64,000 nucleotides of DNA from Theocolax elegans (GCA_026168455.1 CM047430.1:5045448-5109447); one strand, 5' to 3'. Shown: positions 33,130 through 45,274, numbered from the stretch's first letter. The notes: a model not told the origin generated them from the letters alone. A program made the numbers and translations.

Positions 33130-33224
33130 GTTATCATATTAGCCTACTTAAAAATACGCGGCAAATTCAAATTCTAAAGAAACGACAAAACCTGTATACA
33201 AGTGTAATGTCGATTTTCTTTACA
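33130..33224 (-). repeat. Gypsy-2 5' LTR, right part
   Basis: Continues the LTR broken at 24903 and ends in the same TTTCTTTACA as the partner LTR at 20278. Confidence 0.92.
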
Positions 33225-33260
33225 TATATTTAGATAATTTTATAATAGAAAATGCCTTAA

Positions 33261-33633
33261 GGGGATGCCGTATTACCGACATATTTGATTTTTCAAATTA
33301 AATCTTCAGTTTATCTTTTATTCCAATTGTGCGTGCATAGATACATTCTACATGATTTGCAGATTGTGTGTCAATTCGCAGAATCTTAAAATTCGATATA
33401 TTTATTTAATTAAATAAAAAATAGTTTGTAAAAACTGCAATGTCGGTAAACAGTTACAAATTTTAGTACATTACAATTTTTCATTTAGATAAGGAAATGT
33501 ATCGAATTATAAGATTCTGCAAGTTGACGCACAATCTGTTAATCGTGCAGAATGTACCTATGATCGCAAAATCGGGATAAACGAAAAACTCAACATTTAA
33601 TTTGAAAAATCAATTCGGCAATTTATACTACCC
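33261..33633. mobile_element. Second TTAA-flanked MITE (373 bp)
   Basis: Inserted in arm D of P1 at TTAA (33257-33260, 33634-33637); P2 has the uninterrupted CCTTAAGATC at about 49333. Ends GGGGATGCCGTATTACCGAC and inverse GGGTAGTATAAATTGCCGA, both followed by TTGATTTTTCAAATTAAAT, making a palindrome. piggyBac-type. Confidence 0.85.
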
Positions 33634-33964
33634 TTAAGATCTTTTTTATGTGATTTTTAAATTGCAATTTTCAACATCAATCCAACTTAAATAAATTTCT
33701 AATATTTTGATGAATGCAATCAAATAAAAAAATGCATATTAATAAAGTTATATTTATTTATTTAACTAAAAGCTCCAAATTTTGAAAGACAAGATTTTTT
33801 GTTTTAAACTCTTACCTCGAGGTTTTTCCAACTTCAAGATGTCAGCATCTAAGATGGTAATATATATAGGAGAAAATTTTTTGATATTTCGATATTATTC
33901 CATAAACAATGTTTTATGATAAATGTTTATCAACATTGGACATACGGCGTAGTTTTTACCATTT

Positions 33965-34327
33965 CAAGATGGCGGACCCAATATATCGGCAAGAAATTAG
34001 GCAAATTCTTCGATGTTTATGAAATTCGATTTACAGGGATTTCTTGGATCGCTGATTACGAAATCGTTATTAGTTTTTACAAATTCAAGATGGCGGACTC
34101 AATATAGCGGCGAAAAATTTTGCAAATTGTTGAATTTCTATAAAATTTGATTTACAGGGGTTTCTTGGGACGCTGATTACAAATACGTTATCACTTTCAA
34201 CAAATTCAAGATGGCGGACCCAATATAGTGACAAGAAATTTTGCAAATTGTTGGATTTCTATGAAATTTGATTGACAGGGGTTTTCTGGGTCGCTGGTTA
34301 CAAATTCGTCGTTAGTTTTTATTTACA
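33965..34327. repeat. 121-bp tandem repeat, three units, in arm D
   Basis: Units start CAAGATGGCGG at 33965, 34086 and 34207, each with AATATAGCGGCAAGAAATT and a later TTTACAGGG. The opposite arm has one unit, so the array expanded (or collapsed) on one side. Confidence 0.85.
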
Positions 34328-34849
34328 TATTCAAGCTAGCATAGAAACCAATAAGGTGACCACAAGTTCTATTTATGTTAAATTTAGTTAAAAAGGTTTT
34401 TTGGGCCACGGATTACGGATCCGTAATGATGGCTTATGTGCAGCATGCTTTTCCTCATGAAATAAATAGTCGTAAATATTCCTCAACGAAAATATTAAAA
34501 GTAAACAAAACAAAGAAAGTACAAAAAAAACTTACTGAATTACGTGTCTTTTCATGCGATGTGAGCTGGGAAACGTGACTTCTTGGCTAAACGACGTAAA
34601 ATCAGCGACCTATAAACTTAATTTAAAGAAAACTATAAGACAAAAACACAACTGGATTATGTTATATACTTTTAAAATTTTTGTGTTCTTTTGTTCAGAA
34701 GCAAAAAATGTAAAGTAAGAAAAAAGAATATATATATTATTACTTTTTATATTTAAATATAATGTTATGATGATATTTAAGGAAATAGGCATATTTTTAT
34801 ATAAAATACGTTTTATTAAGGCCGTATATAAAATATTATAATTAAATAC

Positions 34850-35645
34850 AAATTTTTTCGATGGAAGCTAGCCATTAAATTATAATCATAGATCTTAATT
34901 AAAAATAAAACAGTTTACAATTTTAATAAATAGTAAATTCAATGTAGATAATTTAATAGTGCAATTAATTAAGTACTGGTATAATGAATTTTTGTTCATC
35001 GATGTCAAATAATACGCATATTCTCCATATCTGTTCTGTTTTAATACAAATTTCGTTGCTGCTGCAACGTCTCGAATTATACTTGAGTAATGATTCAAAG
35101 TTGCTTTATAACCTGACAAATAATTATTTCTTTATGATTAACATCTACAACGAAGTCTATTAACGAATAATAATAACTAACGAATTATTATAACGAATTC
35201 ATAATCAGCGATCCAAGAAATTCCTGTAAATCGAATTTCATAAAAATCGAAGAATTTGCCAAATTTCTTGCCGCTATATTGGGTCCGCCATCTTGAAATG
35301 GTAAAAACTACGCCGTATGTCCAATGTTGATAAACATTCATCATAAAACATTGTTTATGGAATAATATTGAAATATCAAAAAATTTTCTACTATATATGT
35401 TACCATCTTGGATGCTGCCATCTTGAATTTGGAAAAACCTCGAGGTAAGAGTTTAAAACAAAAAATCTTGTCTTTCAAAATTTGGAGTTTTTAGTTAAAT
35501 AAATAAATAAATATAACTTTATTAATATGCATTTTTTTTATTTGATTGCATTCATCAAAATATTGGAAATTTTTTAAAGTTGGTTTTATGTTGAAAATTG
35601 TAATTGAAAATCACATAAAAAAGATCTTAAGGCATTTTCTATTAT

Positions 35646-35684
<39 letters not shown>

Positions 35685-35689
35685 TTTTC
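34850..35689. repeat. Arm D' of P1 and TA tract
   Basis: Reverse complement of arm D (e.g. TCTTTCAAAATTTGGAG near 35475), then a (TA)n tract 35652-35681. Non-coding. Confidence 0.8.
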
Positions 35690-35879
35690 AAATTTTCAAT
35701 ATAGTAGCGCAATTTATGGCGCAATTTTTGGCTCGATAATGTCACGTAAAAAGTTGCGCAAAAAGTTGCGTCAAAAGTTGCGTCAAAAGTTGCGCTATTA
35801 ATTGCGCATACATTTTCAGTAGGGGTTAGCTGTATATAATAGCTCTCGCTCCTATACTTGCGTCAGGCTCTATCGAGCC

Positions 35880-36345
35880 TTTTGATTCCATTTTCAAACA
35901 GAAATCGTAGAATATTGTTGTATGGATGTCGAGATTTTGAGACTTGTTTCATTGCATTTCGCAAAATATTTTTGGAATCCGGAAATACATGTCCATTTAC
36001 GGAAGCTACCACTATAGTATCATCAGCTTGCTCGATTGTATTCAGAAAAAAATTTTTACGTAAAAATACTACGGAATAATTCCATCTGTAGGATATAGGC
36101 GAGCCGATAAACATTCTCAAAAATCTTTGCAGTGTTAGTTGATTGTGAACGAGAACTCGACCGGGAAATCATTCATGCTGGTAGAGCCCGTGAGTTTATG
36201 TTATCCGAACGGTTTCGCGTTGATGGTTACCTTCATCCGAATGAAAATAAGCCAAATGAAATAGGGATCGTTTTTGAGTATCAGAGCTGCTACACACATG
36301 GTTGTCCGAAATGTTTTCACAAATTTAGAGATAGTAAAATGGCAT
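35880..36345 (+). pseudogene. Relic of Polinton/adintovirus-type DNA polymerase B
   Basis: A protein-primed family-B polymerase fragment read in three plus-strand segments: first with YGCRDFETCF, CPFTEATTIVSSAC and VFRKKFL; then IPSVGYRRADKHSQKSL; then REIIHAGRAREFML, RVDGYLHP, FEYQSCYTHGCPKCF. The order (Asp of the 3'-5' exonuclease end, PFT..TIAS-like helix, IP..GY, HA...E, VDGY, then GC..HGC..C) is that of polymerases from Polintons/Mavericks and related viruses. Frames change near 36080 and 36130. No polymerase palm domain, integrase, capsid or terminal repeats are seen. It is a small fossil and cannot encode an enzyme. Confidence 0.65.
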
Positions 36346-37029
36346 ACGTATGGCATATATTTAATTTATTTACAATTGAAGTATTTCACTAAAAAATAAA
36401 ATTAATGTTGCTTATTACCGTGTTCATAATTGTCATGCGAATCTTGCAAATTTAACCATTAGATAGATCACTAAATCCTCTTCAGGCTATACTATTATTT
36501 ACAGAAACGAATACTTTTGAATATTTATCAATAATTATAGGTTTTGTATTTAAGCCTAATGATTAATAACATTTTACATACTATTTGTCAATGTATTGAA
36601 GTTTAACATTTAAATTTTGATCATAGCATCACTGAGCCGCTGCACTAATAATGAAAACAAGCATATTTAAAAACGAAAAAGCAGTCACAGGACTAGAGTA
36701 AAATATCACAGACAGTAGACTAAATTCAATTGCGGCTGACATATGCAGCTATATGCATGCGTAGCGTGACGCCAACTATACCTGTAAAAAGGGGCGATTT
36801 TTCAACTTAACTACGCATCTAATTTTATTAATTGTAAAATAAATTAATTTTTATATTACATCATATATATATAAAATAAAACATTGTATTGCCCATTAAT
36901 ATAAAATTAATCATAGAAATTAAAAAAATATAAATAAATAAATAAATATTAAAAACTATGACCACATAAATACTATCTGTTAAAATTGACTATAATCATA
37001 AACTGCATAAGAGGAAAAAGCAATTATCA
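36346..37029. other. AT-rich DNA, no gene seen
   Basis: No repeat, RNA gene or ORF with support. Confidence 0.5.
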
Positions 37030-37375
37030 CAATTAAAATTGTTTTTTCAATCGACTGATAATACAAATGCAATAATGACTAATTTGTCTTGTGTCATCTT
37101 TTACATTTATTGCATTTTCTTCTAATTTAATATGTATCAATTCAGAAATTAGTCTTTTTTTCAATTACTTTCACTATCTAGAATTACGATATCGTCAAAG
37201 TTAAAAGAAAGATTAAAAGATGTTATATGATCAATAATAACAAAATGAGTATCCCTCTTTTTGGTACCTATCTTATGTCCATTAATTCTGCATTCCAATG
37301 GTATTTTAGTTTCTCCAACATAACTTCTATTACAATCTTTGCAGTCAATTTTATAAAAAACAATAGTATATTATA
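37030..37375 (-). pseudogene. Penelope-like GIY-YIG endonuclease relic
   Basis: Minus strand encodes FYKIDCKDCNRSYVGETK, then LECRINGHK and, after stops, KKRLISELIHIK. This is the C-terminal GIY-YIG nuclease of Penelope-like retroelements (cysteine pair CxxC, SYVG for the YIG). It is older and more diverged than the copy at 51 kb and belongs to another subfamily. Confidence 0.75.
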
Positions 37376-38400
37376 AGAAAGAGCGTTAGAGTCTAAAACT
37401 CTGGCTTTATTTATATTTTTATAGTAGTAAACATATCCTACAGTTTAGTAAAGATCCGTTTTTCGGAGATGTGACACTCTCCTTGTAGTTTTAAGGCTCG
37501 AAAAGTGTATAAACCTTACATATGTATCAGTTCCAAATTATTCATATGATCCCAAATATTTTTAAACACAAAATATTTGTAAGGTCAAAACTTTCTAAGA
37601 CCCATAAAAACTTAAGTTGAATATAAAAATTCCCGGATACTTGTTGAATATTTATATTCGCATTCCTTCAGCCGGTGTTGTTACTTGCGACTTGTCGGAA
37701 CAGATATGTTCTGGATGTTAAAGAGCAATAAAAAGACATTACAAAATAAGAAAAAGAAGGTCGTTTTAACAGTATTAAAAAAATGGCTGTATACAATTAT
37801 ACGTAAGAATGGTGGAAGTAATTTCTTTGTTCGATATATCGGCATCCCCCTTTTATTCTCTGCAAAAAATAATAGAACATAATTAAGTTAAATGAAATTA
37901 ATATTACACTGAATCCATTTCAGATTAGGTTTTTAGGAATCAACATACATAAAAATATACTCACCTATACACAATATTTGGGCATAAAATGAAAACATAT
38001 ATCACGTGATGTGCCTGACAAAACTGGTGGTCGATATATCGACCAGCCCCGTCTGGAACGTAAAGCCCAATGTTAAAATTTTAATTTGGCAAATTAGGAG
38101 TGCTTTTATACGTATTTGGATGCGCTGAATACGAAAAAAATATCAAAAAATATTCAGGAGAGATCCTTGACCTTGAAAATTGTATTTCAAGGTCAACTGC
38201 GCTAATTATAGTATTTCAGTCAAAAAATAATATCCAAAAATGATATGCATTACATGCATTTTTATCACTGATGTATTATGAAAAAATATATTAGTTTTCG
38301 CTCTTAGCATGATCTAGAATCAACAGCGTGGATGTGGCGAAAATTTGATCCCTTTAGGGTGCTTTATTTCCGTCAGTCCCCTTGCCTCTTAACTCTAAAT
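37376..38400. other. AT-rich DNA with piggyBac-terminus-like motifs
   Basis: The 16-bp palindrome GGTCGATATATCGACC followed by AGCCCCGTC lies at 38032-38056, and a weaker TTCGATATATCGGCATCCCCC near 37832. Both are in the same orientation as the true right end at 40373. TTGACCTTGAAA / TTTCAAGGTCAA repeats at 38164-38200 mirror those at 40248-40275. Confidence 0.5.
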
Positions 38401-39981
38401 ATTTGACTCTATGATAATGTCTCTTTTGTGTAATATTCTTCAAAACATGGAGCTACGCATCAAGGAATATCACAATCAGAGCACATGTATTTTGTTCGAC
38501 TAGTAATTTTATGTAAAGCACACAAGAGACACCTTCGACTTGTAGTAAACCTTGGAAAATGACGACAAACGAATGGAGTAGGAGGGTTAACAAGATGAGA
38601 AATGCTATCATTAGTATTATCCAATTTCAATAATGATCTAACAACCGATATTCGGAATGAAGGAAAGGGCATTGATCCATCATTTTTCTTTTTATATAAA
38701 GAATGAGCATTAGATAAACTTAGATCAATAAGATGGAAAAATAATTTGCGATACCACTTCATTGTTTTTCTAACTGTTTCGGTTATAGGCAATTGTCTAT
38801 CTACATTGACAATACCACCAATATTTTGGTTGTATTCATGGATGCATCGTGGTTTTATAATATCCTCATTGGTTTGATAGTGTTTTTTGCCATTGGTATA
38901 CAATTCAGGTTCATGCACAGTTGTAAGCATGCAAACACTACGCTTATCTTGCCACTTGATTGTATCCACAAATTATTATGAGCAACTTGAACTTCACCTC
39001 GCTCTAATTTATTTTCTAATTTTGGCATTCCTTTTCTATTTGTTCTTACCGTGCTACACATTCCTGTATCGCGATCATGCAAAAATTCTGCCAATATGGG
39101 AGATGCATACCAGTTATCTATGTATATAACATGACCCTTGTAAAAATAAGGTTGTAAGAAATGACCGACAATATCCCCAGTAACACCCAAATCGAACTGC
39201 TGATAATCAGTATCAGCGCCAGTGTAGACAATAAAACCCAAAATGGATCCAGTCTCACAGTCTACTAATTCAAAAAGTTTGATGCCAAACCGATTTCTTT
39301 TCAAAGGAATATACTGCTTGAATCGAAGCCTGTCTTTTATAATACTAGGCTTTCATCTATGCACAAATTTTGGCCTGGAATAAGAGCTGCTGAGAATTTA
39401 CCTTGTATATAGTCTATTATTGTTTTGATTTTCACTGAAGGATGATGAGCGATTTCCGAAGTATCTTCATTATCATGAAAATGTAAATGGCTTAAGATTG
39501 CAAGAAACCTATCACGAGACATTATTTGATCGAAAATTGGAGTATAAAGCAGAGGATCTTTAAAACAATAGTCTTTCAAGTCACCTTTTCTTGTATGTAA
39601 TATGGCCCATTAGTATTGAATGGCCAAGAAAACATTCAAATTCATCTTTTGTAAGAGGAGACCAAGTTTTCTGATGGGATTGCCGATCTTCATGATTTTG
39701 ACATTCATAGCGATTCGTCTCACCTATAATTCTTTCAATCAGAGGGGAATAAAAAAGTATTTAAAGTAATTGATTGCTGTAGTCCCCGATATAGAGATTT
39801 TCGGATTTATTTTAGAAGTACCTTGAAAATCTTAGATTGATGGATAAAAATACGGTTTTTCAAAAATTTGAGTTTTAGCATAATCATTTTCTACCAAATC
39901 AACTTCATTAATTTCCTCATTTTCCAAATCTTGTATTTAAGGTTCAGACTTGCCACTAATCCAAGTTTCAATGTCAGCCAT
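38400..39981 (-). pseudogene. piggyBac transposase, broken
   Basis: A near-complete DDE transposase in at least three frames. N-terminal part begins MADIETWISG at 39981; then SHQKTWSPLTKDEFECFL, FDQIMSRDRFLAILSHLHF, NLCIDESLV (first catalytic Asp), VIYIDNWYAS (second), GIVNVDRQLP (third) and a C-terminal cysteine-rich zinc domain (CLLCALHK ... CSDC). Frameshifts near 39320 and 38900 and a stop or shift near 39600; the three Asp residues persist. Confidence 0.88.
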
Positions 39982-40398
39982 TTTATCAAAAATAATTGCT
40001 TGTATTTTTTTGACAACTTAGTAAATAAAGAGAATGATGAATTAATAAGAATATTATCAATAAAAAATCTTCCACAAGAAAAAATAACTATGCGTTGTTC
40101 TGCCAAGAAATTAATAGTAATAAGTAGTTCAAATAATCACTATGAAATAGTGTTTCATCAAACGCACCACTATTAGTTTCGTATTCGAAGCATTAAAATA
40201 CATTGGTATACCAATTTTTAAGTCGAAATACCGAATAAAAAATTTGACCTTGAAATCACTATTTCAAGGTCAAATATACTTTTTAGAATGATAACACTAT
40301 GTTTCCTGTATTCAACATATAATATTACCCCTGAAGCAATTCCAAAATAATACGATACCAATGTGGTCGATATATCGACCAGACCCGTCCTTAAAAGG
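38400..40398 (-). mobile_element. piggyBac element (left end unresolved)
   Basis: The right terminus ends GGTCGATATATCGACCAGACCCGTC...AGG-TTAA with TTAA at 40399-40402. An inverted counterpart at the left was not found; similar motifs at 38032 and 37832 point the same way instead. The element would span at least the transposase. Confidence 0.65.
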
Positions 40399-40422
40399 TT
40401 AATAAGAATTTCATAATTCCAG

Positions 40423-42780
40423 AATTCGTGGTTATCTTCTCCAAAGGAAAAGGTTTTTCCGGAAACAATACCAGAAGAAAGTTCCAGTACTGAAGATGAA
40501 CATGTCGTACGTATAGTAGTTTTCTCTTTTCTGGGTACTATCTTTTAAAATACTGAAAAATGTCATTATTTTCAAAAACAAAATTTGAAATGTATGGATT
40601 ATATTTAATTTTAATTATATTTAGACATTTATTTAAAGAAATATTACAATTTATAAAAATAATTATGTAATTGTAACAACTTTGATAAACCTTACTTCAA
40701 ACTTGATAGTTGTACAATCTAATGCCATGTTACATTTAAATTATTCTACTTAATTATTCATAATATTATTTTTTAACTAATTGTTCCATTTAATATACGA
40801 ATATAATAAAGCTTATAGGTGCAGAGTGTCTATTAATTTGTGTAAAAATTTTAAAAAATGTTCACGTAATTCTAAACAAAATTACTCAAATACTGCTGAA
40901 GCACATTTTTTAGGAGACCTGAAAGTGTGGTATTTTGGGTATCAGCCAGCTTTAATTCAGAGCAATGAAATAAGTATTAGTATATGTTTATTTACGTATA
41001 TATGTATGTGTATATGTTTTTAATAGAGGAGGTGGTAAAAATGTCCTTTATGCACGAAGAATGGGACTCGGTCCTCATATACCATACCCACTAAAAATCC
41101 ACCATCCATTTTCTTGTAGCAGGGCTTCTCACGACGGCTCTTCCCTTTTCCGCCAGATTTAGCCTATCCTAGCAAGCAACTGCCTCACTATTTCGGACAT
41201 GTTAGGCGGATGATGTTCTTGTCGACGCTAGCACATTCCTCCTCCATTCTGATGTAATTCAGCCATTTCATAATAGATGCTGCAAATACCACCACGGAAT
41301 ATGAAGAAGTTATATACCAGTGCTCCCTGGAGTTAAAGATCCCTTACAAAAGGTTTGGAAACAGTTCCTTTCTTGCAGGAACCGAGGAAACCAGCACAGA
41401 ATTTGTTCGACGTCTTCGTCAATGCCAGGTTACGTCGGGCACACTGCACGTCCATATACACGGAACCGATGCAGGTAGCTGTAAAAGCACCCATGACCGG
41501 TAAGCACGTGGGTTAGATAAAGATGACGTAACCGTGCTTCTTACTGTCGGGTCCAACACAACTTTATAATATTAATTTTCATGATAAAGATTCTACAATG
41601 TTAGGATTAAAAAAAACTGCGTGAAAAGCAAACTAGAATAAGTACAGAGAGTTATTCCAGATGGACGCAATAAATATTAAATTCAAAAGCATGAACTAAT
41701 TTAACAAAAGATTACGTCATACGAAAGGAAGCTTTCAAAGAAATTACAAATTTATAGTCAGGTATATAAACTATGATATGGGACTAAAGTATGTAAAACA
41801 ATAAAGGGACCATATGTAAGTGTTTTAAATCTTCCAAAGAATTATTATATAAGAGTTTTAAATCGGAATACTCGTGTACTAAAAAAAACGAAATTTACGA
41901 GTCGCCAGAAACGCAAGTACACGTATGTTAGGAAATAAGTATTAAATTCAAACTTTCGAGATAAGCAAGCCCCCTGTGAGAAAGCCGCTTCGACAACCAT
42001 GGTGTCAAATTACGTGCACATGCAAGGAAAGGTTAAATGTGCCTTGACTATTCCTCCCGAAATAATGCTTTGCGGTGGTTTACGAGTGAAGAAGAGCAGT
42101 CGAAAGGAGGAGCTCTACTGTAAAGAAATGGCAGGGTGTTATTTAGGTGTGTATGGACTATGTCGGCCGTGTTACACACTTCGTGCATAAAGAGCATTTT
42201 TACCAGCTTCTCTATAAAAAGCATACACACATGCAGATACATATTTTATTGCTCTGCCTTAAAGCTCGCTGACACCTGAATTACCACAATTTCAGGTCTC
42301 GCAGAGCAAAGAATTTGTTTTAGCGGTAATTCTGGCTATGAAAACTTTTGTGCAGGATTATATAAACAACATTTTTTCAAAATTGTAGGCAAATTATAGA
42401 ATTCGCATTCATAAATGTGTAGAGGATCCTTAATATACTTTTCATTATAGTTGCATAATCAATCACCCAGTTATTTTAATTGCAGGTAATCTTTACGCTT
42501 CCATCGATAGATGACTCAGAAAAATTACTTGATGAAGTTAAAGAGATTTCTACAATATTCGCAGTAAATTATTTTTAAATCTGAAACCTTTATACGTAAA
42601 ATAATTCTAATTTTTTATAAAACTTTAATTTTTCTAGGGAGAAGCAAGTATTTTTCATGTTGCTATGGGACGACATCGTAGTTCAACTGTTTCTGGTTTA
42701 ACCATTGAGCAAGTAACTACGTTTTCAGATCTAGATGCTTATAAACAAACTGAAGAAAAACTTATAAATCAAAGAGAATG
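40423..42780 (+). CDS. Three exons of an unrecognised spliced gene
   Basis: Exons 40423-40506 (donor GTACGT), 42486-42563 (donor GTAAAT) and 42638-42780 (donor GTAATA), each with a proper AG acceptor and compatible phases (0, 0, then 2). They encode an acidic Ser/Glu/Pro stretch (PEEESSS-like, TEDEH), VIFTLPSIDDSEKLLDEVK and GEASIFHVAMGRHRSSTVSG, then LDAYKQTEEKLINQREW. Clean reading frames and absence of repeats argue for a host gene. Start and end lie outside what can be seen; upstream exons may be beyond the piggyBac insertion, which ends 20 bp before the first acceptor. I do not recognise the family. Confidence 0.55.
40511..42485. other. Intron-sized gap with possible relic
   Basis: About 41030-41560 is higher in GC, and on the minus strand one frame is mostly open (CIGSVYMDVQCARRNLALTK near 41450) with scattered stops, possibly a pseudogene of unknown type. 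42000-42240 has short ORFs without support. Confidence 0.25.
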
Positions 42781-44997
42781 GTAATATATTATTATTCCTT
42801 GGAACAAATGTATTTTTAAACATATAACATTGCTTAGATCATTTAACACTTAGAAACAGTTTGTCGCCTTCATGCAGTATGAGTAAAAATTAAAATAGTA
42901 TATTACGAAGTATAGGCGAAAATCGCTACGCCCGAGCGACAAATTCGACTCAAGCAAGATTCGCATATTTTACGCCCTTGCATCGTAATGTACAATTTTA
43001 AACTAGAGAGTGTAAAATTTAAAACATTTCGAAAAGAAGATAAATGACCGTATAGCTATTCCCACCCTACTTTTCGACAAACAATTGAATTATTTGCGAC
43101 GCTACTTTTCGTAAATATAATTAGTAAACCAACGGAGGTTCCATCGTGGCGGCGGTAACATGGCTATATTGTCAATTTATATTTATTTGGGCGCCTGGCA
43201 ATATTAAAAAGAAACATTATCAAAGTTACCAAACAATAACCCGGCAACACTTGTAACGTGGTCCTCACTTTCGTGGCCCGTAAACCACGCTACTCGGTTC
43301 CACTTTATTTAATATATATATTACCTATTAATCCGGTAAAGACCATATTTAATATTTCCTGGGCGCCATGTCTTACCAAATAATAATTAGCTTCCCGGTT
43401 CGACTCCTCAGGACGTAGCTCCAACGCCAATACGGAGGTGGCGAAACCAACGACGAATTTTATCTCCTTCGAAAATGCGTGGCGGTAGATTATCGAGGTA
43501 TAGGTTAATAAATCAAAAATAACTCAATGCTTCAATTAAACTATATTATAATTTAATTCGAGTTATTCCTTCAAAATTCCAATTTCCCATCACTACGGGT
43601 GATCACCGTTACAATTTTTATCGACGAAGTAAAGTTGATAAGTTAAATTTCCACGAACTAGCCCGATCTTCCGATCACCGATAACCACGTAGTGTTAATT
43701 AATTAACCCGATATTCACGTCTTATAAGCTCCGATAATAAATAATAAACCGATTCCCAACCCTTAAAACGGACAAACTCGAATTCGCGGCACGTGCTAAA
43801 ATGGCGGCACGACTCGCAGGAGGTCTATACGCGACGCGCAAGAAATCCCCGGCGATTCTTTCAATCAATAAATTAATTGATGGCCGTGCAGCCCACTTAC
43901 CGCAACGAAAAGCAATCTTCTTCAAAATAAAAGAACTCTACTATATAATAACGATAAGTACTAATTCTACTCTCAATTAACTTCTATGAGTCAGATATTC
44001 CAACTTAAGGTTGCGCACGGTGTACTATCCATTAGACTATCCGGCTACGAATGACGATCGGGACTCGTAGCATCCCGCTCGTCCTCGTAGTTCGTCAAAG
44101 CGCGGCGCTGATTGTCTTCTTCTTCCTTGTTTTTCAACCAATAATATCCTCCTGGTTAATTAGATGATTAACTATTACCGCCGTCCGCGCCATCTATTCC
44201 CGTACCAATCTTCTTTTCCTCAGTGACGGAATAACGAAATAACCCGTATTCCGTTGAGGAACTGACTTGTGCCTCCACCAATGCAGCAGGTGTGTCTTCT
44301 TTCTCTCTCGTACACACACGCTGTAGATGGCTACTTCCCGCTCATTCTGTCGTTCCCCTCCTCGGTGCGCCGCCATGTGCCGCGGCGTGCATGTGTGAGA
44401 GCAGCGAGCGCCGCCCCCCTCTCTGCCGCGCTGACCCTAGTATACGAGCAGACTGCCGAGTCCGTTGCACGCGAGTCGGGCGTCGTTTGTTTACACGACG
44501 GCGAACGGGTTTTTATTTTGTGTGTGTGAAGAGTGCGCCAGTTCCTGGGTCATCGTCTTCGTGGCTGCCTTCGTTCTCCATCACCAGGTCGTCGGGAGAT
44601 GGTATTGGATCTACGTGGGAACATGGTTGGACATCGGTGGCGGTATGGTTGTATCATTCCTTCTTCATTATTAAACTTCTTCCTTTCTCCAATCCTCCGA
44701 TTTCCTCAACAAATCAATAAAAACCCTATTAATTCCTTTCCTTTACGTACGAAAATATCGGTGACGAGAATGGCTCGGGCCAGGATTCGTAGCCGGTGTT
44801 TACTTCCTTCCTAACCTCTATTCCCATATCCTATATATAATATCCTATACTCATACATAACTTCCTTATTACAACTACACTTTATCCCTCTATAAATCCT
44901 ACTATCCTAACCTTCTGTATATATTCTAGTTTTATTTATTATTAACCTTTCAGCTAACCAACACTACCAAGGAGCGGACCCAGGACCAAAAGGTTCA

Positions 44998-45120
44998 CCC
45001 AGGACTCATCGCCTCGAGGGAAAATGGAATCACCATGGGCAGTTCCCAGGACTCATCGCCTCCAAGGACAGGACTCACAGGGATAGCATCGTTGGATCAC
45101 CCAGGACTCATCGTCTCAAA
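44998..45120. repeat. Three spaced copies of CCCAGGACTCATCG
   Basis: Copies start at 44998, 45045 and 45100 (spacing 47 and 55 bp), followed by CCTC or TCTC. The block ends in a donor-like AAAG-GTATGA. Confidence 0.8.
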
Positions 45121-45274
45121 GGTATGATATTGTATTATAATCTTATTTAACTTATATCTATTTCCTCTACGCTAACCTTATAACTAACTATATATACTAA
45201 TAACTCTTTTTCTTATTTCAGGTATGTCCCTTCAACCAGGCTTCCCTCCAATAACAAATTATAAAATAATAATG

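Larger units (their letters stand above)
19877..33224 (-). mobile_element. Gypsy-2: LTR retrotransposon split by Gypsy-3
   Basis: Minus-strand element with LTRs at 19877-20278 and 24580-24903 plus 33130-33224. It lies in the TA tract of P1; P2 shows the same C-(TA)n-D junction without insertion. Ty3/Gypsy gene order, AT-rich and Lys/Asn-rich, unlike GC-rich Gypsy-1. The LTRs differ by several substitutions and an indel. Several stops and frameshifts, so inactive. Confidence 0.93.
19697..35824. mobile_element. P1: palindromic foldback element invaded by two Gypsies
   Basis: Outer ends CCCTACTGAAAATG (19697) and CATTTTCAGTAGGG (35824) are inverted. Order: module C (repeats of GTTGCGTCAAAA-type 12-mers, 19697-19845), TA tract, arm D, centre, arm D', TA tract (35652-35681), inverted C (35690-35824). 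Without insertions it would be roughly 2.4 kb. No ORF. The same architecture recurs as P2 at 49136-57761, which supports treating it as one unit. Gypsy-2 sits in the left TA tract and a TTAA MITE in arm D. Confidence 0.8.

Noticed and set aside
40010..40187. Plus-strand open stretch with NDELIRILSIKNLPQEKI
   Set aside because: Overlaps the 5' end region of the piggyBac transposase on the other strand; no convincing donor. Kept out of the gene at 40423.
44269..44814. ORFs of 69-142 codons in the CpG-rich region
   Set aside because: Overlapping in three frames, biased composition, no motif.
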